A stretch of 64,000 nt of DNA from Diphasiastrum complanatum. Lineage: Eukaryota > Streptophyta > Lycopodiopsida > Lycopodiales > Lycopodiaceae. Below are positions 28,423-39,666 of this stretch, piece by piece. Every line of letters starts with the position of its first letter. The stretch's first letter is position 1. The stretch is taken from the NCBI GenBank assembly GCA_029204225.1, contig CM055098.1:13481815-13545814 (forward strand), in the 5' to 3' direction. The notes beneath the pieces are model-generated. The model saw only the letters and a list, made by a program, of their open reading frames with translations. It did not search any database and was not told the origin of the DNA. The translations under genes and the position numbers were made by a program.

Positions 28423-30417
28423 GATCAACTTCCTACTATTGAAAAACTTCATAGTGTGCTAGTTTCTGAGGATAGTAGGATGCTTCATAGCAAGAATAGG
28501 ATTGGTTCTCTTTCTTTGATTGATGGTGATGAGAAAGCTAACTTTTCTTTGAAAGGCAAGAAGAAGAAGGTTCCATCCAAGAAGACCCAAGATGTGGAGG
28601 TCGAGAGCAAGGATGGAGCTTCAAGTTCAAAAGGCAAGAGTAAGAAGGACAAGAAGAAGCTTAAGTGTTTTTTCTGTGGTAAGAAACGACAATTTGAATC
28701 TGAGTGTTACAAGAAGAAGAATGCCCAAGAGAAGGACAACCATGGAAACCTTGTGCTTGAGGAGGAGGATGAAAGCAACTTATCCTTAACACAAACATCT
28801 AATCACAACACATGGTGGATTGATAGTGGGGCTAGTTCCCACATGACTCACCAAAAAGACTACTTTTCTACCTTACTTTCTTACAATAACTCTAAGAAGT
28901 TAATCTTCACTGCAAGTGATCAAGAATGTGAGATTGTAGGAATTGGATCCATTCCATTATGTCTTGGATCATCTAAGAAAGTAGATCTAGACAATGTTCT
29001 TTATGTACCTTACATTACAAAGAACTTGTTAAGTGTTGGTCAACTTATGGATAGTGGATTAGATGTTCATTTCAAGCATGGAGCATGTTCCATCTTGAAG
29101 AATGATAAATGTATTGCTAATGGCTTTAAGCAAGGAAGTTTATTTAATTTGGATGCTAATGTGATGGTTGGAAGTGTTAAGATGGCAAGGGAGGAGCTCT
29201 CAAAAGTGGAGCTATGGCACAAGAGGTTAGGCCATCCTAACTACAAAGCTATGGAGACCATGGTGAACAAAGAGCTAGCAATTGGACTTCCCAAAGCCAT
29301 ATTTAAGTGTGGCAAGCTTTGTGAAGCTTGTGGACTCTCCAAGTCTCAAACTTTCAAGAGATCTTTGGCAAGATCTAACTCTCCTCTTGATCTTATTCAC
29401 TCAGATGCTCACTCTTTTTCACATGAATCTAATGGTGGAGCTCTTATGTATGTCACTTTTATTGATGATAAATCAAGATACTCTTGGATTTACCTCTTGT
29501 CTAAGAAAAGTGAAGTTTTTGAAACCTTTGTGAAGCTCAAAACTCTTGTAGAAAAACAACTTAATGCTAGCTTGAAAGTATTAAGATGTGATAATGGAGG
29601 GGAGTACATCTCCAATAGTATGAAAGAGTATTGTCAAACTAATGGCATTAGAAGAGAGTTTACTTGCACATACACCCCACAACAAAATGGGGTGGTCGAG
29701 AGGAAAAATAGAACACTATGTGAGTGTGCTAAAGCATTGAGATTAGATGCATCACTTCCTATTTCATTTTGGGGAGAAGCTATTTTATGTGCAAACTTTT
29801 TATGTAATAGAATGACTAATAGTGCCATTGGAGGTCTCACACCTTATGAAACATTGTATGGCAAAAAGCCAAATCTTAGTGATTTGAAATTTTTTGGATG
29901 TACTTGTTATGTACACATTCCTTTAGAAGTAAGGAAAAAGGAAGATGCTACTTCATTTAAAGGCATCTTTGTTGGTTATAGTGAAAATAGTAAAGCATAT
30001 AGGACATTTGATCCTATTACCAAGAAAGTTGTTGTAAGTAGAGATGTACTTTTTGATGAATCTCTCAAAGGCAAAGAGAAGGTACTTTCCAACAACTCTC
30101 ATATTATTAGTGATCATGCTATGGCCAAGGAGGAGCTTCGAGGAGTTGAAGACCAAGAGGATCTTGCTCAAGATCCAAAGGTGCCAAGAAGATCAACAAG
30201 AGTGAGGGCCGAGCCATCAAGGCTCACTTATAGTGACAAAGGAAAGCAAAGGGAAGATTCTCAACTACACACCTCTTATTCTTTCTTGACTACTATGCTT
30301 GAAGAACCAACATGTTTTGAAGAAGCAATTAAGTCTCAAAGCTGGAAGGAACTTGGGATCTTGTTAATCTACCTTATGGAAAGAAGCCTCTTACTTGTAA
30401 ATGGATATATAGATTGA
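28423..30417 (+). pseudogene. Copia pol N-terminal part: zinc knuckle, protease, integrase
   Basis: In order: basic region; knuckle CFFCGKKRQFESEC (the His of CX2CX4HX4C is Gln); protease WWIDSGASSHMT with intact DSG; GAG-pre-integrase LWHKRLGHPNYKA and CEACGLSKSQ; integrase core with LIHSDAHS, LRCDNGGEY and QNGVVERKN, so the D-D-E residues are all present; then CTYTPQQNGV and the FFGCTCYVHIP segment. The frame breaks at about 30345 in SQSWKELGILL, where the start of RT (TWDLVNLPYGKKPLTCKWIY) lies in another frame. About 650 codons are continuous. Confidence 0.93.
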
Positions 30418-31730
30418 AGTATAATCAAGATGGTTCCATTCATAAGTATAAAGCAAGACTTGTAGCAAAAGGTTTTTTACAAGTCAAAGGCATAGATTAT
30501 GATGAAACCTTTGCTCCTATTGCAAAGCTTGTAACCATTAGATTGATCATATGCCTTGCTACTATTTTCAAGTGGGAGCTCTTTCAACTTGATGTGACAA
30601 ATGCTTTCTTGAATGGATTCTTGGAGGAGGAAATTTACATGTGCCAACCCGAGGGCTTCATCAAATATGGAGAAGAAGACAAAGTGTGCTTTTTGAAGAA
30701 GAGTCTTTTTAGGCTCCAGCAAGCACCTAGAGCTTGGTACTCTAGGTTGCATTCTTATCTTATTTCCATTGGATTTGTTGTAAGTTCTTATGAAACATCA
30801 TTGTACTACAAATGTAATGATGGAAAGATCATCATTTTGGTTTTATATGTTGATGATATAATTCTCACAAGAAATGACTGTGATGGCATTAAAGATGATA
30901 TTACTTTCATATGTCAATCTATGTATGCTAGATCCATCTTAGAAAAGTTTGGCATGAAAGATTGTAAAGGAGTTGAAACTCCCATGGAACTAAATGTAAA
31001 AGTTTCTAAGGAAAGTGATGAAGCATCCTTTGAGGAAATCACTACCTATAGAAAACTTATTGGTTCCTTGATCTATTTGACCATCACTAGACCAGATCTT
31101 AGCTTTTGTGTTGGCAAATTGAGTCAATACATGCAAAGTCCACTAATATGTCATTGGAAGAGTGCCAAAAGAGTGTTAAGGTACATCTCGGCTACTAGAA
31201 ACTTTGGCATAGTATATCAAGGGACTAATATTTGTTTGAGAGCATACTCGGACTCAGATTCTGCAAGTGACAAAGTGGATAGAAGATCCACAAGTGACTT
31301 TGCTACATTCCTATGTGGAGGAGTCATATCTTGGCTTTCCAAAAAGCAAGATACTATTTCACTTTCATCAACCGAATCCGAGTATAAAGCTATGAAAACA
31401 ACAACAAAGGAGATCATATGGCTAAGAAGACTATTGGAGGAGCTTCAAGTGATCAAGGCTGAAGATATTCCATGCATTTATTGTGACAATCAGGCAGCCC
31501 AACAACTTGCCAACAATCCAATCTTCCACATTGCTCGAACCAAGCACATTGAGATTTCACATCACTTTGTGAGAGAGAAGGTACAAACAAAGGAGATCAA
31601 GCTCCTCCATGTTTCATCTTTAGATTGTGTTGCTGATATACTTACCAAACAATTGGCAAAGGATCCATTTGTGAAGTTAAGATTAGCACTTAGAGTTGTA
31701 GATAGATGTATACTAGATTTACCAAGCTAG
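30414..31730 (+). pseudogene. Copia reverse transcriptase and RNase H
   Basis: RT motifs: YKARLVAKGFLQVKGIDYDE, LFQLDVTNAFLNG, RLQQAPRAWYSRL and the catalytic box LYVDDIIL. About 35 codons are missing between DGIKDDITF and ICQSMYARSILEKFG, the stretch that normally carries the 'LG..YFLGIE' motif. RNase H follows: AYSDSDSASDKVDRRSTSD, ISLSSTESEYKAM, CDNQAAQQLANN and RTKHIEISHHFVREKV, ending at 31730. The RNase H part is open, but the RT deletion should inactivate the enzyme. Confidence 0.93.
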
Positions 31731-31744
31731 ATTTTGAGGAGGAG

Positions 31745-32581
31745 TGTGAAAATGTCAAAATCATGCTTGATCTAGGCCAAAATCATGTACATATTATGTT
31801 TACACATGTGTGGAGCCTGTTCCCACGTGTGAATTAAATGCATTTATCATTTAGATGAGTCATATAGGTTGTACATACCATTTCATTTGAGATCTAGTGG
31901 CTAAAATGGCCAAAATCTAGTTTTCTAGCTATATGCCACTTGGCATCATTTTATTGGTAGGAAAAGCTATTTCACATGGATAGGAGTGATCTCGCACGTG
32001 CCAAGAATTTCTCACATGTGTCAAAACATCAGTAGTAGGTGAGATCCAACTTGTAGTAGATATTTGTGCAAGTCCCTATAAATTAGAAAAATTGCCTAAA
32101 ATCAAGGGAGGTGGCTATAAGTTAGGAAACTTGGTCCATGTGCCATATTGATGATTATTGGTGGATCCTTTGAAGAGGAGGCACTCTCATACGTGCCAAA
32201 TCAGCTGAGTAAGCATCAGCTCTTGTGTATATATGGTGGCTCATTTGGCCATAATTGACATGGAAGCTAAATCTTGGTTTTGGAGCAATTCTAGTGTTTT
32301 CTCTCTATTTGTCTTGTGTTTTTATGCATTGACTGGGTTCTAAGCTTAGTATACTTTATTCTCAGCCTACTGTCCGTACTCTGACAGGTTTTCACACGTG
32401 TAAAACCAGCAAGTACAAGTTTTGATCAATAATGATTGTTCTTGTTGGATTTATTCATCTAGATTTGATCTAAATGCTATCTAATCTTGTGTAGATTGAT
32501 AGGTTGATCTAATCTAACATCCAATCACACTTGTGGATCTAATTTAGATCTATTCTTGGTCCATTTTGCTGTACTTTAATA
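31745..32581 (+). repeat. 3' LTR of the copia element
   Basis: Starts TGTGAAAATGTC after the polypurine tract and ends TTTAATA (5' copy: TTTGACA), followed by GTTGG, the target duplication. Same 837-bp length as the 5' LTR. Confidence 0.95.
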
Positions 32582-32639
32582 GTTGGGTCGGATTTTAGAC
32601 CGATAGTATCGAAATTTACAAGTATCAAAAATATACAAT

Positions 32640-34250
32640 GACTGGAAAAATACTTACTCAAAAAATATAGAGTTTTTCAATTCGATCCAATATAAAAAAA
32701 TTCTTGAAATTTCGATCCTAAAATTTTTGATCCTCTGTTTCGAGCCTGATGTTTCTGGTTTTTAGGATGCTCATTATTGAATGAATTTGAGGCTGAGCAT
32801 TGAATTCTAGCACTCCACCTTAATGTGGATCTTGAAATTTTTTTCATTTTTAGTTTCAACATGTCGTTGAATCTAAGGTGGTGCTCCTTTGATAGAGCCT
32901 TTGTGAAGTAATATGCTACCATTGATTTTGTCATGCAGTAGACAAAGATATCTCCTTATTTTGCACTTTTTCTCTCAAATAGTATCTGATTTAGATATGC
33001 TTTCTTCGAGAATGAAATCTCATACTGAGAGGGAGAGCTATTGTGCTTCGGTTGTCACAAAAGATGGTGTTGGATGTGATTGTGCAAGGTCGATTTCTGC
33101 TAGCAGGTGCCTCAGCCAAATTGCCTCCTTTGTAGCATTCGTGGCAGCAAGGTACTTTGATTCAGTTGAAAATCATGCTACTGAGGTATGCTTTCGGCTG
33201 TTCCAAGAAATTGGGCCTTGATTGTATAAAAATACAAATCCAGAAGTAGACCTTATGGTATCGATGTCTTCTGTCCAATCCGCATTTGTGTATCCTTCGA
33301 GTATGTTGGTAGGTTCGCTGCCTCCATAACAAATGCTAAGATGTTTGGTTGTCTAGATGTACTTTATGACTTTTGTGAGTGCTTTCCAATGGGTTAGACC
33401 TGGATTTGATAGGAACTGGCTGAGTGAACTGATTGAAATGCAATGTCCGACCAAGTGCAGATCATTATATACAATAGTGAGCCGATAATGGAGTAAAATG
33501 GATATTGCTTCATCTCCTCCTTTTTTGTCTCAATTTGAGGAAATTGTTCCTTTGACAACTTCAATCCAGGGTTGAGTGGAAAGAGACTAGGTTTTGCAGT
33601 TGGCTATTCCATACTTTTCCAGCATGTTGGTGAGGTATTTTTGCTGACTGATGAAAATCAGTGTACTGGATCAAATTCAAAATTTTTTGATTCTGAGACA
33701 ATAGTGGGCTGTGGACCCATATAAGTCATTTTGTAATCCTTGGCCAGCATGCATTTTGTTTCCTTCATCAGATTCAAATTGTTACTGAATAATAGTGTAT
33801 CATCTACATAGAGAGTGATGATGATGAAAAAATTCGATACAAACTTGAAGTAGACATTCGAGTCTGCTAAGTTTGGAATAAAACCATTCTCAATAAAAAA
33901 ATACATTTATTTTCTGAAACCAGACCATGGGTGACTATTTCAGCCCATATAGTGCCTTATGAATTTTGCATACAAGGTGTTGCTTACCCCTCAGCTCGTA
34001 TCCTTCTGGTTGTGACAAAAATTTTCTCTTCAATCATCCCATTGAGAAAAGCGGTTTGTACATTCATTTGATGGACTTCAAGATCTACTGTGGCTACAAA
34101 GGAGAGTAGCAAACGGATGAAGCATGTTTGATGACTGGGCTGAAGGTCTCATTATAATCCAGATCTGAAATCTGGGAATAGCCTTTGGCAATCAGCCCTG
34201 GCTTTGTATCGATTCTTCCTTCAGCATCATACATAGCATCATGTAAAAGA
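32640..34250 (-). pseudogene. Copia RT-RNase H remnant, minus strand
   Basis: Reading down the minus strand from about 34240: GLIAKGYSQISDLDYNETFS, TVDLEVHQMNVQTAFLNG, then 33906-33658 ENGFIPNLADSNVYFKF ... ITLYVDDTLLFSNN (YVDD intact). RNase H phrases follow: TIRSTSGFVFLYNQGPISWN near 33250, ESKYLAATNATKEAIWLRHL near 33130, HSRRKHI near 33000 and MVAYYFTKALSKEHHLRF at 32930-32870. Many frameshifts and stops. Belongs to the same broad lineage as the 39667-44050 copia (ITLYVDDMLLFSNN). The 26497 element inserted next to its end. Confidence 0.85.
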
Positions 34251-34259
34251 ATAAAGAAA

Positions 34260-35508
34260 ATAAATTTAGAATGAAAGATAACAATACAATCTCAAACTTC
34301 AACTTTTGATTGAAAAAAAACAATACAACATCAAAACCAATATAATATCTATTTACCAGATCATGATCATTGGATTCAATGATGTTTCTTCAGCTAATGT
34401 CATGTCCTCCAATGGCTTCTACATTGCTCGAGGGGGTATATTGAGTCCTTGGAGGATACTTTTTTTTGGAATTAAAAAAATTCTTTCTCATTAGTCAAAG
34501 TTTTCTCATAGGCTCTCAATTTTTCAATTATGGCCTTCAATGCCTCCTTGCCAGATTTCCAATTATTGTCTTTATCAAAATCTATCTCACTTTCGAGATC
34601 ATTATAACTATAAGCAATAATGTTAAAAAATTTTGAGAACTGTTATTGAGAAGACTTCATCTCTCTTATATTAAAAATATGTTTTATGTCATTAAAAGAA
34701 ATATAACTATCATTATTTGTAAAGTATACACTGAACATCGAGTATAGTTATTGTATTAATAGGATCATAAACAAGTATACAAAAGGAGTGGTGAAGAAGA
34801 TGAGACCATTCACCCTCAAGAAGCTACAAGATGTGAAAGTAATATACTTTAGGACCATAAATAGGCAGAAGATTCTAAAGAGTGATTGGATGCCTGCTTA
34901 ACAATCTATCAAAAAACTAGGACGTAGATTGGCAATTTGACAAACAACAAGCATTAACAATCAAAACCATTGATCAACATTGAAATTCAATCCCACACGT
35001 GCAAGACATAGCCTGTTGTATGGCCTGTAGACCGATCATGAAGTAGAAATTGATTTGGTTTCATTTGGATCACAAAAACTCAATGTACATAGTGAACTAG
35101 CTTGAGATTGCCAATGAGCTCCAAACATATGCTATCTTCTCACTATGGGAGCTTGGAATACATGCAAAAGTGACTTCCTTTGTGAAGTTAGGTGGATTTC
35201 CAGCATGTAACATTCTATCCTTTATCCTAGCTACCCTTCTGAATGTAATCGTCACCTCTTGCTTCTCTTATTGTAAGTATACGATTAGTATGTGCATATT
35301 CATATTGTATTTCTTTAGTATTAGCATTTTCTTTATATCAAATTTTTCTCACAATATTTTTGCTGGTTTTGCAGATTTGTATTCATCAATTTTTGTTGAA
35401 TGGCAAGCAGTTCAATCAATTACATGAATAATTGATGCCATACATTCTGATATCAGTATTTTACAATATAGAGGTCGATCTCCAAAATCCCTTCTAGAGT
35501 CCGAAACT
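34260..35508. other. AT-rich DNA with a weak coding-like scrap
   Basis: Minus strand 34630-34470 reads YNDLESEIDFDKDNNWKSGK then EALKAIIEKLRAYEKTLTNE, protein-like but unrecognised, ending at a homopolymer shift. The remainder shows nothing. Confidence 0.35.
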
Positions 35509-36160
35509 TTTTTTTTATGATCACAGGTCCTATATTCCTGATAGAAATGGTTTAGTGAGTAGATTAGAGCCATATCCTCTACCAGATTTTTTGAGTGAGG
35601 AATGGATTTCTCCAAATTCAGCAATTTCAGAAAGTTTTTGATCTAGACTTTATATGGATATTCAGAATATATTAAAATGTAGCACTGGTTCAAAGAATAA
35701 TAGATTAAGTTGGTATCTCCCTTTTTTTATTTTTGTTGATTTTTTTTCCAAATGCAATGTTCGATGAACGAAAACAATGTTTATTTGTAGGGATTTGAGT
35801 GAGGAAATAATAGCTGAGCTGTTGGATGATGGTTGGGATACGAAACAAAATCAACAAGTTGAGTGCTGAGTATGTAACTCATCAATGATATTTAGATATC
35901 ACATCGAAAAACAAATGCTCACTTTGATGCTATATTATAAAAGATGGATAAAATGCAACGACGAGTGGAAGCCACTTGATCAAGATTTTGCAATAAACCA
36001 TCAAGAGCAACTCCAAATAACAATGAAAAAAAATGACAACATTCTCACTATGGTCGAGGTTGAGGAAGATTGTTGTCTCGATCACATTCAATCGAAACTA
36101 GACATGTTGCAATTTGATCTACCTCAGTACTATCATTTTCGATTGAATGGTATAAAGGTA
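35509..36160 (+). pseudogene. Coding-like segments of unknown family, possibly spliced
   Basis: Two protein-like stretches are separated by a T-rich block ending in TAG. The first, 35529-35720, reads SYIPDRNGLVSRLEPYPLPD and SEEWISPNSAIS with one stop. The second, 35794-36157, reads DLSEEIIAELLDDGWDTKQN, a TGA at about 35868, then KRWIKCNDEWKPLDQDF and MVEVEEDCCLDHIQSKLDML, and ends before GTAAGT at 36158, a consensus donor. I do not recognise it. It could be a decayed cellular gene or a gene fragment carried by a transposon. Confidence 0.3.
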
Positions 36161-36674
36161 AGTTATACCATATGAAAACTTTCATTTTTTTAATTTCTAT
36201 GTCAATCAGTTTTACAAGATAAATGAACGTAAACAATTTCTCTTGTGTAGGTAAGAGCAAGGTAGGAAGAGCATATAAATTACAAAGACATAGGAACATC
36301 CATTGAAATTGAAGATCCATAGAATTTGAACAATGTAATATTGTCTTGTGGTATAATTTTTTGTACACGACTTGATTGATAATATATGAACCACTCAACT
36401 TGAGTATCATTTTTCAAGTTGAGGGTCATTCTATTCTATGATCTCTAAATTCATTTGTCTAGTTGGAAGTAACTTCGGTGAAGAACACTCTACAATTGAA
36501 ACAAGATATGATTTTCGATCACAAGTTTTATTGTCTCTTGTCGAAAATGCATTATCTCCATTGGGAATACCTTCGTGCATTTGAATTGAAAAAAAAACAA
36601 AAACACAAGTACATGTTATTAATAAAGAGTTATTAGGAATTATGAATATCTGAATGTTATTGTTGACTAATAGA
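36161..36674. other. AT-rich DNA, nothing recognised
   Basis: No coding or repeat signature. It ends at the truncated 3' side of the minus-strand copia gag. Confidence 0.5.
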
Positions 36675-37394
36675 TTACCTCCAGTAGATTCGGAAGCTTA
36701 TCTTGTTGTGCAAGCCAATTGAAAAAACATTTGGCATTGCACTTTCTTTTGGTTTTGCCCTTGAATTTCCCTTTGTGAACATAGCATCTTCTTGAAGTGT
36801 CGATGTAGATCCACCTCTTGCTTGAAGCCTATATTCCTCATTGATCAAGATCTCTTGAAGATCCATCAAACTTGACAAAGTCTTTTGAATAGCAATATTT
36901 TGAACAATGTTAGCATGAGCATCCAACAACCCATTAAGAATCACTTGAACAAGCTCTCCTTCCTTAATGCTTTCATCTATGCAAGCTAACTCATCATTCA
37001 ATGCTTTCATTCTCAAAACAAAAGTACTTGGACTTTCTTCATTCTTTTGCAAACAAGAAAAGATTTGCCTTCTTAGAGTCAACACTCTAGAAGTAGACTT
37101 GGATTCATAAAGCTTCTTCAATGAATTCCAAGCTTCCAAAGATGATGTGCACTTACCAACTTTCTTGAGAAGTTCATTGGTAACATTCATCTTTATCATG
37201 TGTAAAGCCTTTTTGGACCTCTTGTCATACCTCAATTGATCTTGTTGTGTTGTTGGTCTCTCCTCCAAGCCTACAACAATATCCAAAACATCATTCATCT
37301 CAAGAAGTGACTCCATCCTCACTTTCCACAATGAATAGTTACTTGAGGTAAGCCTATCATTGGCTTCCAACATGACTCCACTTGAGGTTGCCAT
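36675..37394 (-). pseudogene. Copia gag with intact N-terminal frame, truncated element
   Basis: A 239-codon minus-strand frame starting MATSSGVMLEANDRLTSSNY at 37394. UBN2-type Gag phrases: LWKVRMESLLEMNDVLDIVV, KKALHMIKMNVTNELLKKVG, LEAWNSLKKLYESKSTSRVL and ELVQVILNGLLDAHANIVQN. Homology ends after KGNSRAKPK, before any zinc knuckle, and the last ~20 codons are unrelated, so pol was lost by truncation. PBS and LTR lie in the correct order upstream on the same strand. Confidence 0.9.
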
Positions 37395-37983
37395 GTAGCA
37401 ATGACCTGATCTTCTCTTTCAACCTGCTTCAATGAACAAAGCACTCCTTTGAACAACAACAAATGCTTTCAAAAGAAATCACCAAGATTTGAAACTATCT
37501 CACGAATTCTCTTCTAGCACTTATCCAAGCAAATCAACACATAGAATCATGGAATCTTGATCAACCTATGATCTATCCTCAATCCAATGACTTTTGCCAC
37601 TTCCTAAGATTGAAACACACTCAAATGAAGTCCAGCAACCTCACTATCTAGAGATCCAATCAAAATTAGGGTTTTGACAAAATCACAAAAAATTGACTAT
37701 TCCAAATCTACATGCAAATGCTGAAAATTTGATATGCAATCTATAAGCCACCACTTAGGCCGAACCAATGATCCAAAAATTGGCCTAATCCAGTATGTGA
37801 ATTCAAAAATCAGAATTGAACAAGTATATTGACCTATTTAATGTTCTGATTTACAAAAGATCCAATCTACAAAAGCAAAAAATCCGATTTTGGTTTAGAA
37901 TCCTCTCTAGCATGCTCTAGACTTGATATCTTCACCAAATCATTGATAGATCTGATTTCCTCCTTCATAACCTGAAACACAAG

Positions 37984-37995
37984 CTCTGATACCAT
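37984..37995 (-). other. Primer-binding site, initiator tRNA-Met
   Basis: GCTCTGATACCA on the plus strand is the reverse complement of TGGTATCAGAGC. It abuts the LTR at 37996. 37395-37983 is the untranslated leader. Confidence 0.9.
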
Positions 37996-38642
37996 GTGAA
38001 AGATTTCAGATCCGTAAGATTCAATCTACTTGAATGATCTTTGGTTAGAAAGAGAAATACACTACCAATCTCACCAATGTAGAAAAATCAGCATCTACAC
38101 AATTTGAGATGCAAACACTAATAGAACTTGATCAAACTTGAATGAAATGATTATGTACTGTTGCTGTCCATACAAAACTAGCAAGCTACTGTATTTCACA
38201 TGTGTGGATCCAAAAATAGCAAATATAGATCATTCTACACATAGAATTGCAAGCAATCACCAAGATAGTGCACCAATGGATAGTAGAACCCAAGAAAACC
38301 ATGTATAAGCATGAAATGAGATAGATAAGAGAGAAGATGACTCTCTCCATGAGTTACATCCTTTTATATCAGGTCCAAACCCTATTTGGCCACTTGGCTT
38401 TCCCACCAAAATGCTAACCCTACTAATTTTGGGTCTAGATTCAATGTACCCAACTTATTCAAATTGAATCTACTCAAACTCGCATTCTATCTTTTCCACA
38501 CTTTCAGAAAGTGTTTATTCAAATGAAATTTAGACTAAGGAACTTTGAAAAGTCAATCTCTAAGTCTAAAACAAGTTTTGGCCTCAATATGCCAAATATG
38601 AAAATATTGCAAAATGTGGTGAAACTAGTTGAATCTTTCACA
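37996..38642 (-). repeat. 5' LTR of the minus-strand copia
   Basis: 647 bp with an 11-base terminal inverted repeat: TGTGAAAGATT at 37996 and AATCTTTCACA ending at 38642. No partner LTR is visible at the truncated 3' side. Confidence 0.85.
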
Positions 38643-39226
38643 CTTTTCGCATTGTCATCACCAACAATCACTTCAACACTGACTAACGTCGCACCCTTTT
38701 CACGCTCACCCCATGCAGCTGCGCTAATAGATTGGACAATGACTACAACCAACCACGATCTCTTACAAACAACACATCCACTCTGTACTTTCCACATCTG
38801 CACACCTGTAATATTATGTATATATATACTGGATACCATTTGTGTATTCAATTGATGAATGAGACGAAGTAGATGCCTTGCGCATTGATGCTTGATTGTC
38901 AGCAATAAGGTTTTATTCCTTTACAAATTGGATAAGCTTCGTAGGGCATGAGGTTTTGTCCGCTATTGTCTTGTGCTCTACCGCATTATTGACATGTATA
39001 CATGATATACTTAATCTGATACAGTTCTTTGTTCTGCGTTCATATCTATGTTAATATTGCTATGCTTATCATTCATTCTGTCTGATCTTTCTAGTTGTTC
39101 TTTCTGGTAATAGGCGACTAACATTTAGTCTTGTCTTTTGCGAATCATTATCAGTCGAGCACCATCTAGCTCTTCGCGAATCATTCGCGATGAATAGTTT
39201 GTCTTACTATTCGCGAGAAACCATTC
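38643..39226 (+). other. Unassigned sequence before the next copia LTR
   Basis: Probably the left part of the 5' LTR of the following element (for example the TGTATATATATACT promoter-like word near 38817), but no TGTTGGA terminus was found. No gene seen. Confidence 0.4.
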
Positions 39227-39509
39227 TTCTAGAGCTTCATTCATTTATTAAAGTTTGGCTACGTTATCAAGAACGACTGTGATTCCCATCACTACTGTTT
39301 TATTCATTCTGATAGGCATAGTCATGCTTACGGAGAGAGTTGTATAGCTCGTTCCACTGTGCATGAACATTTTCTGTTTGAGTTTGTTTCTCGTTCGTTT
39401 CTTGTTCAAGTTCGTTTCTCGTTGGTGTTCGTCTTACCTCTTTGAGCTTATTTTTTGTTTCTAACATACGACACCTTTTCTCAACTCGTTCATCTCCCTC
39501 TCTCCAACA

Positions 39510-39521
39510 TGGTATCAGAGC
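39510..39521 (+). other. Primer-binding site, initiator tRNA-Met
   Basis: TGGTATCAGAGC directly after LTR terminus CCAACA. Confidence 0.92.
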
Positions 39522-39666
39522 TATTTTCATAGCTTGATAAGCTTCCACAGTACAAGACTCTACTAGTCGATAGAGTAATTGCTTTCTTGTTCTGTATTTT
39601 TCAGTATCAGATTTTCATACTTAAGTCATTGATAGTTTTTCCTATCACTTAGACTAACTCTTTCAC

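Larger units (their letters stand above)
26497..32581 (+). mobile_element. Complete but degenerate Ty1/copia retrotransposon
   Basis: 6,085 bp with LTRs of equal length (837 bp) at both ends, a 5-bp target duplication GTTGG (26492-26496 and 32582-32586), PBS TGGTATCAGAGCC at 27334, and a polypurine tract (TTTTGAGGAGGAG) before the 3' LTR. The order gag, protease, integrase, RT, RNase H is that of copia. By eye the two LTRs differ at about 35 positions (about 4%), so insertion was not recent. Coding damage: a frameshift at about 27962, TAA at 28420, a deletion/frameshift at about 30345, and loss of some 35 codons in RT at about 30900. The leader and LTRs repeat CACATGTG and CACGTG words. A solo LTR of this family lies at 40185-41014. 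Confidence 0.95.
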
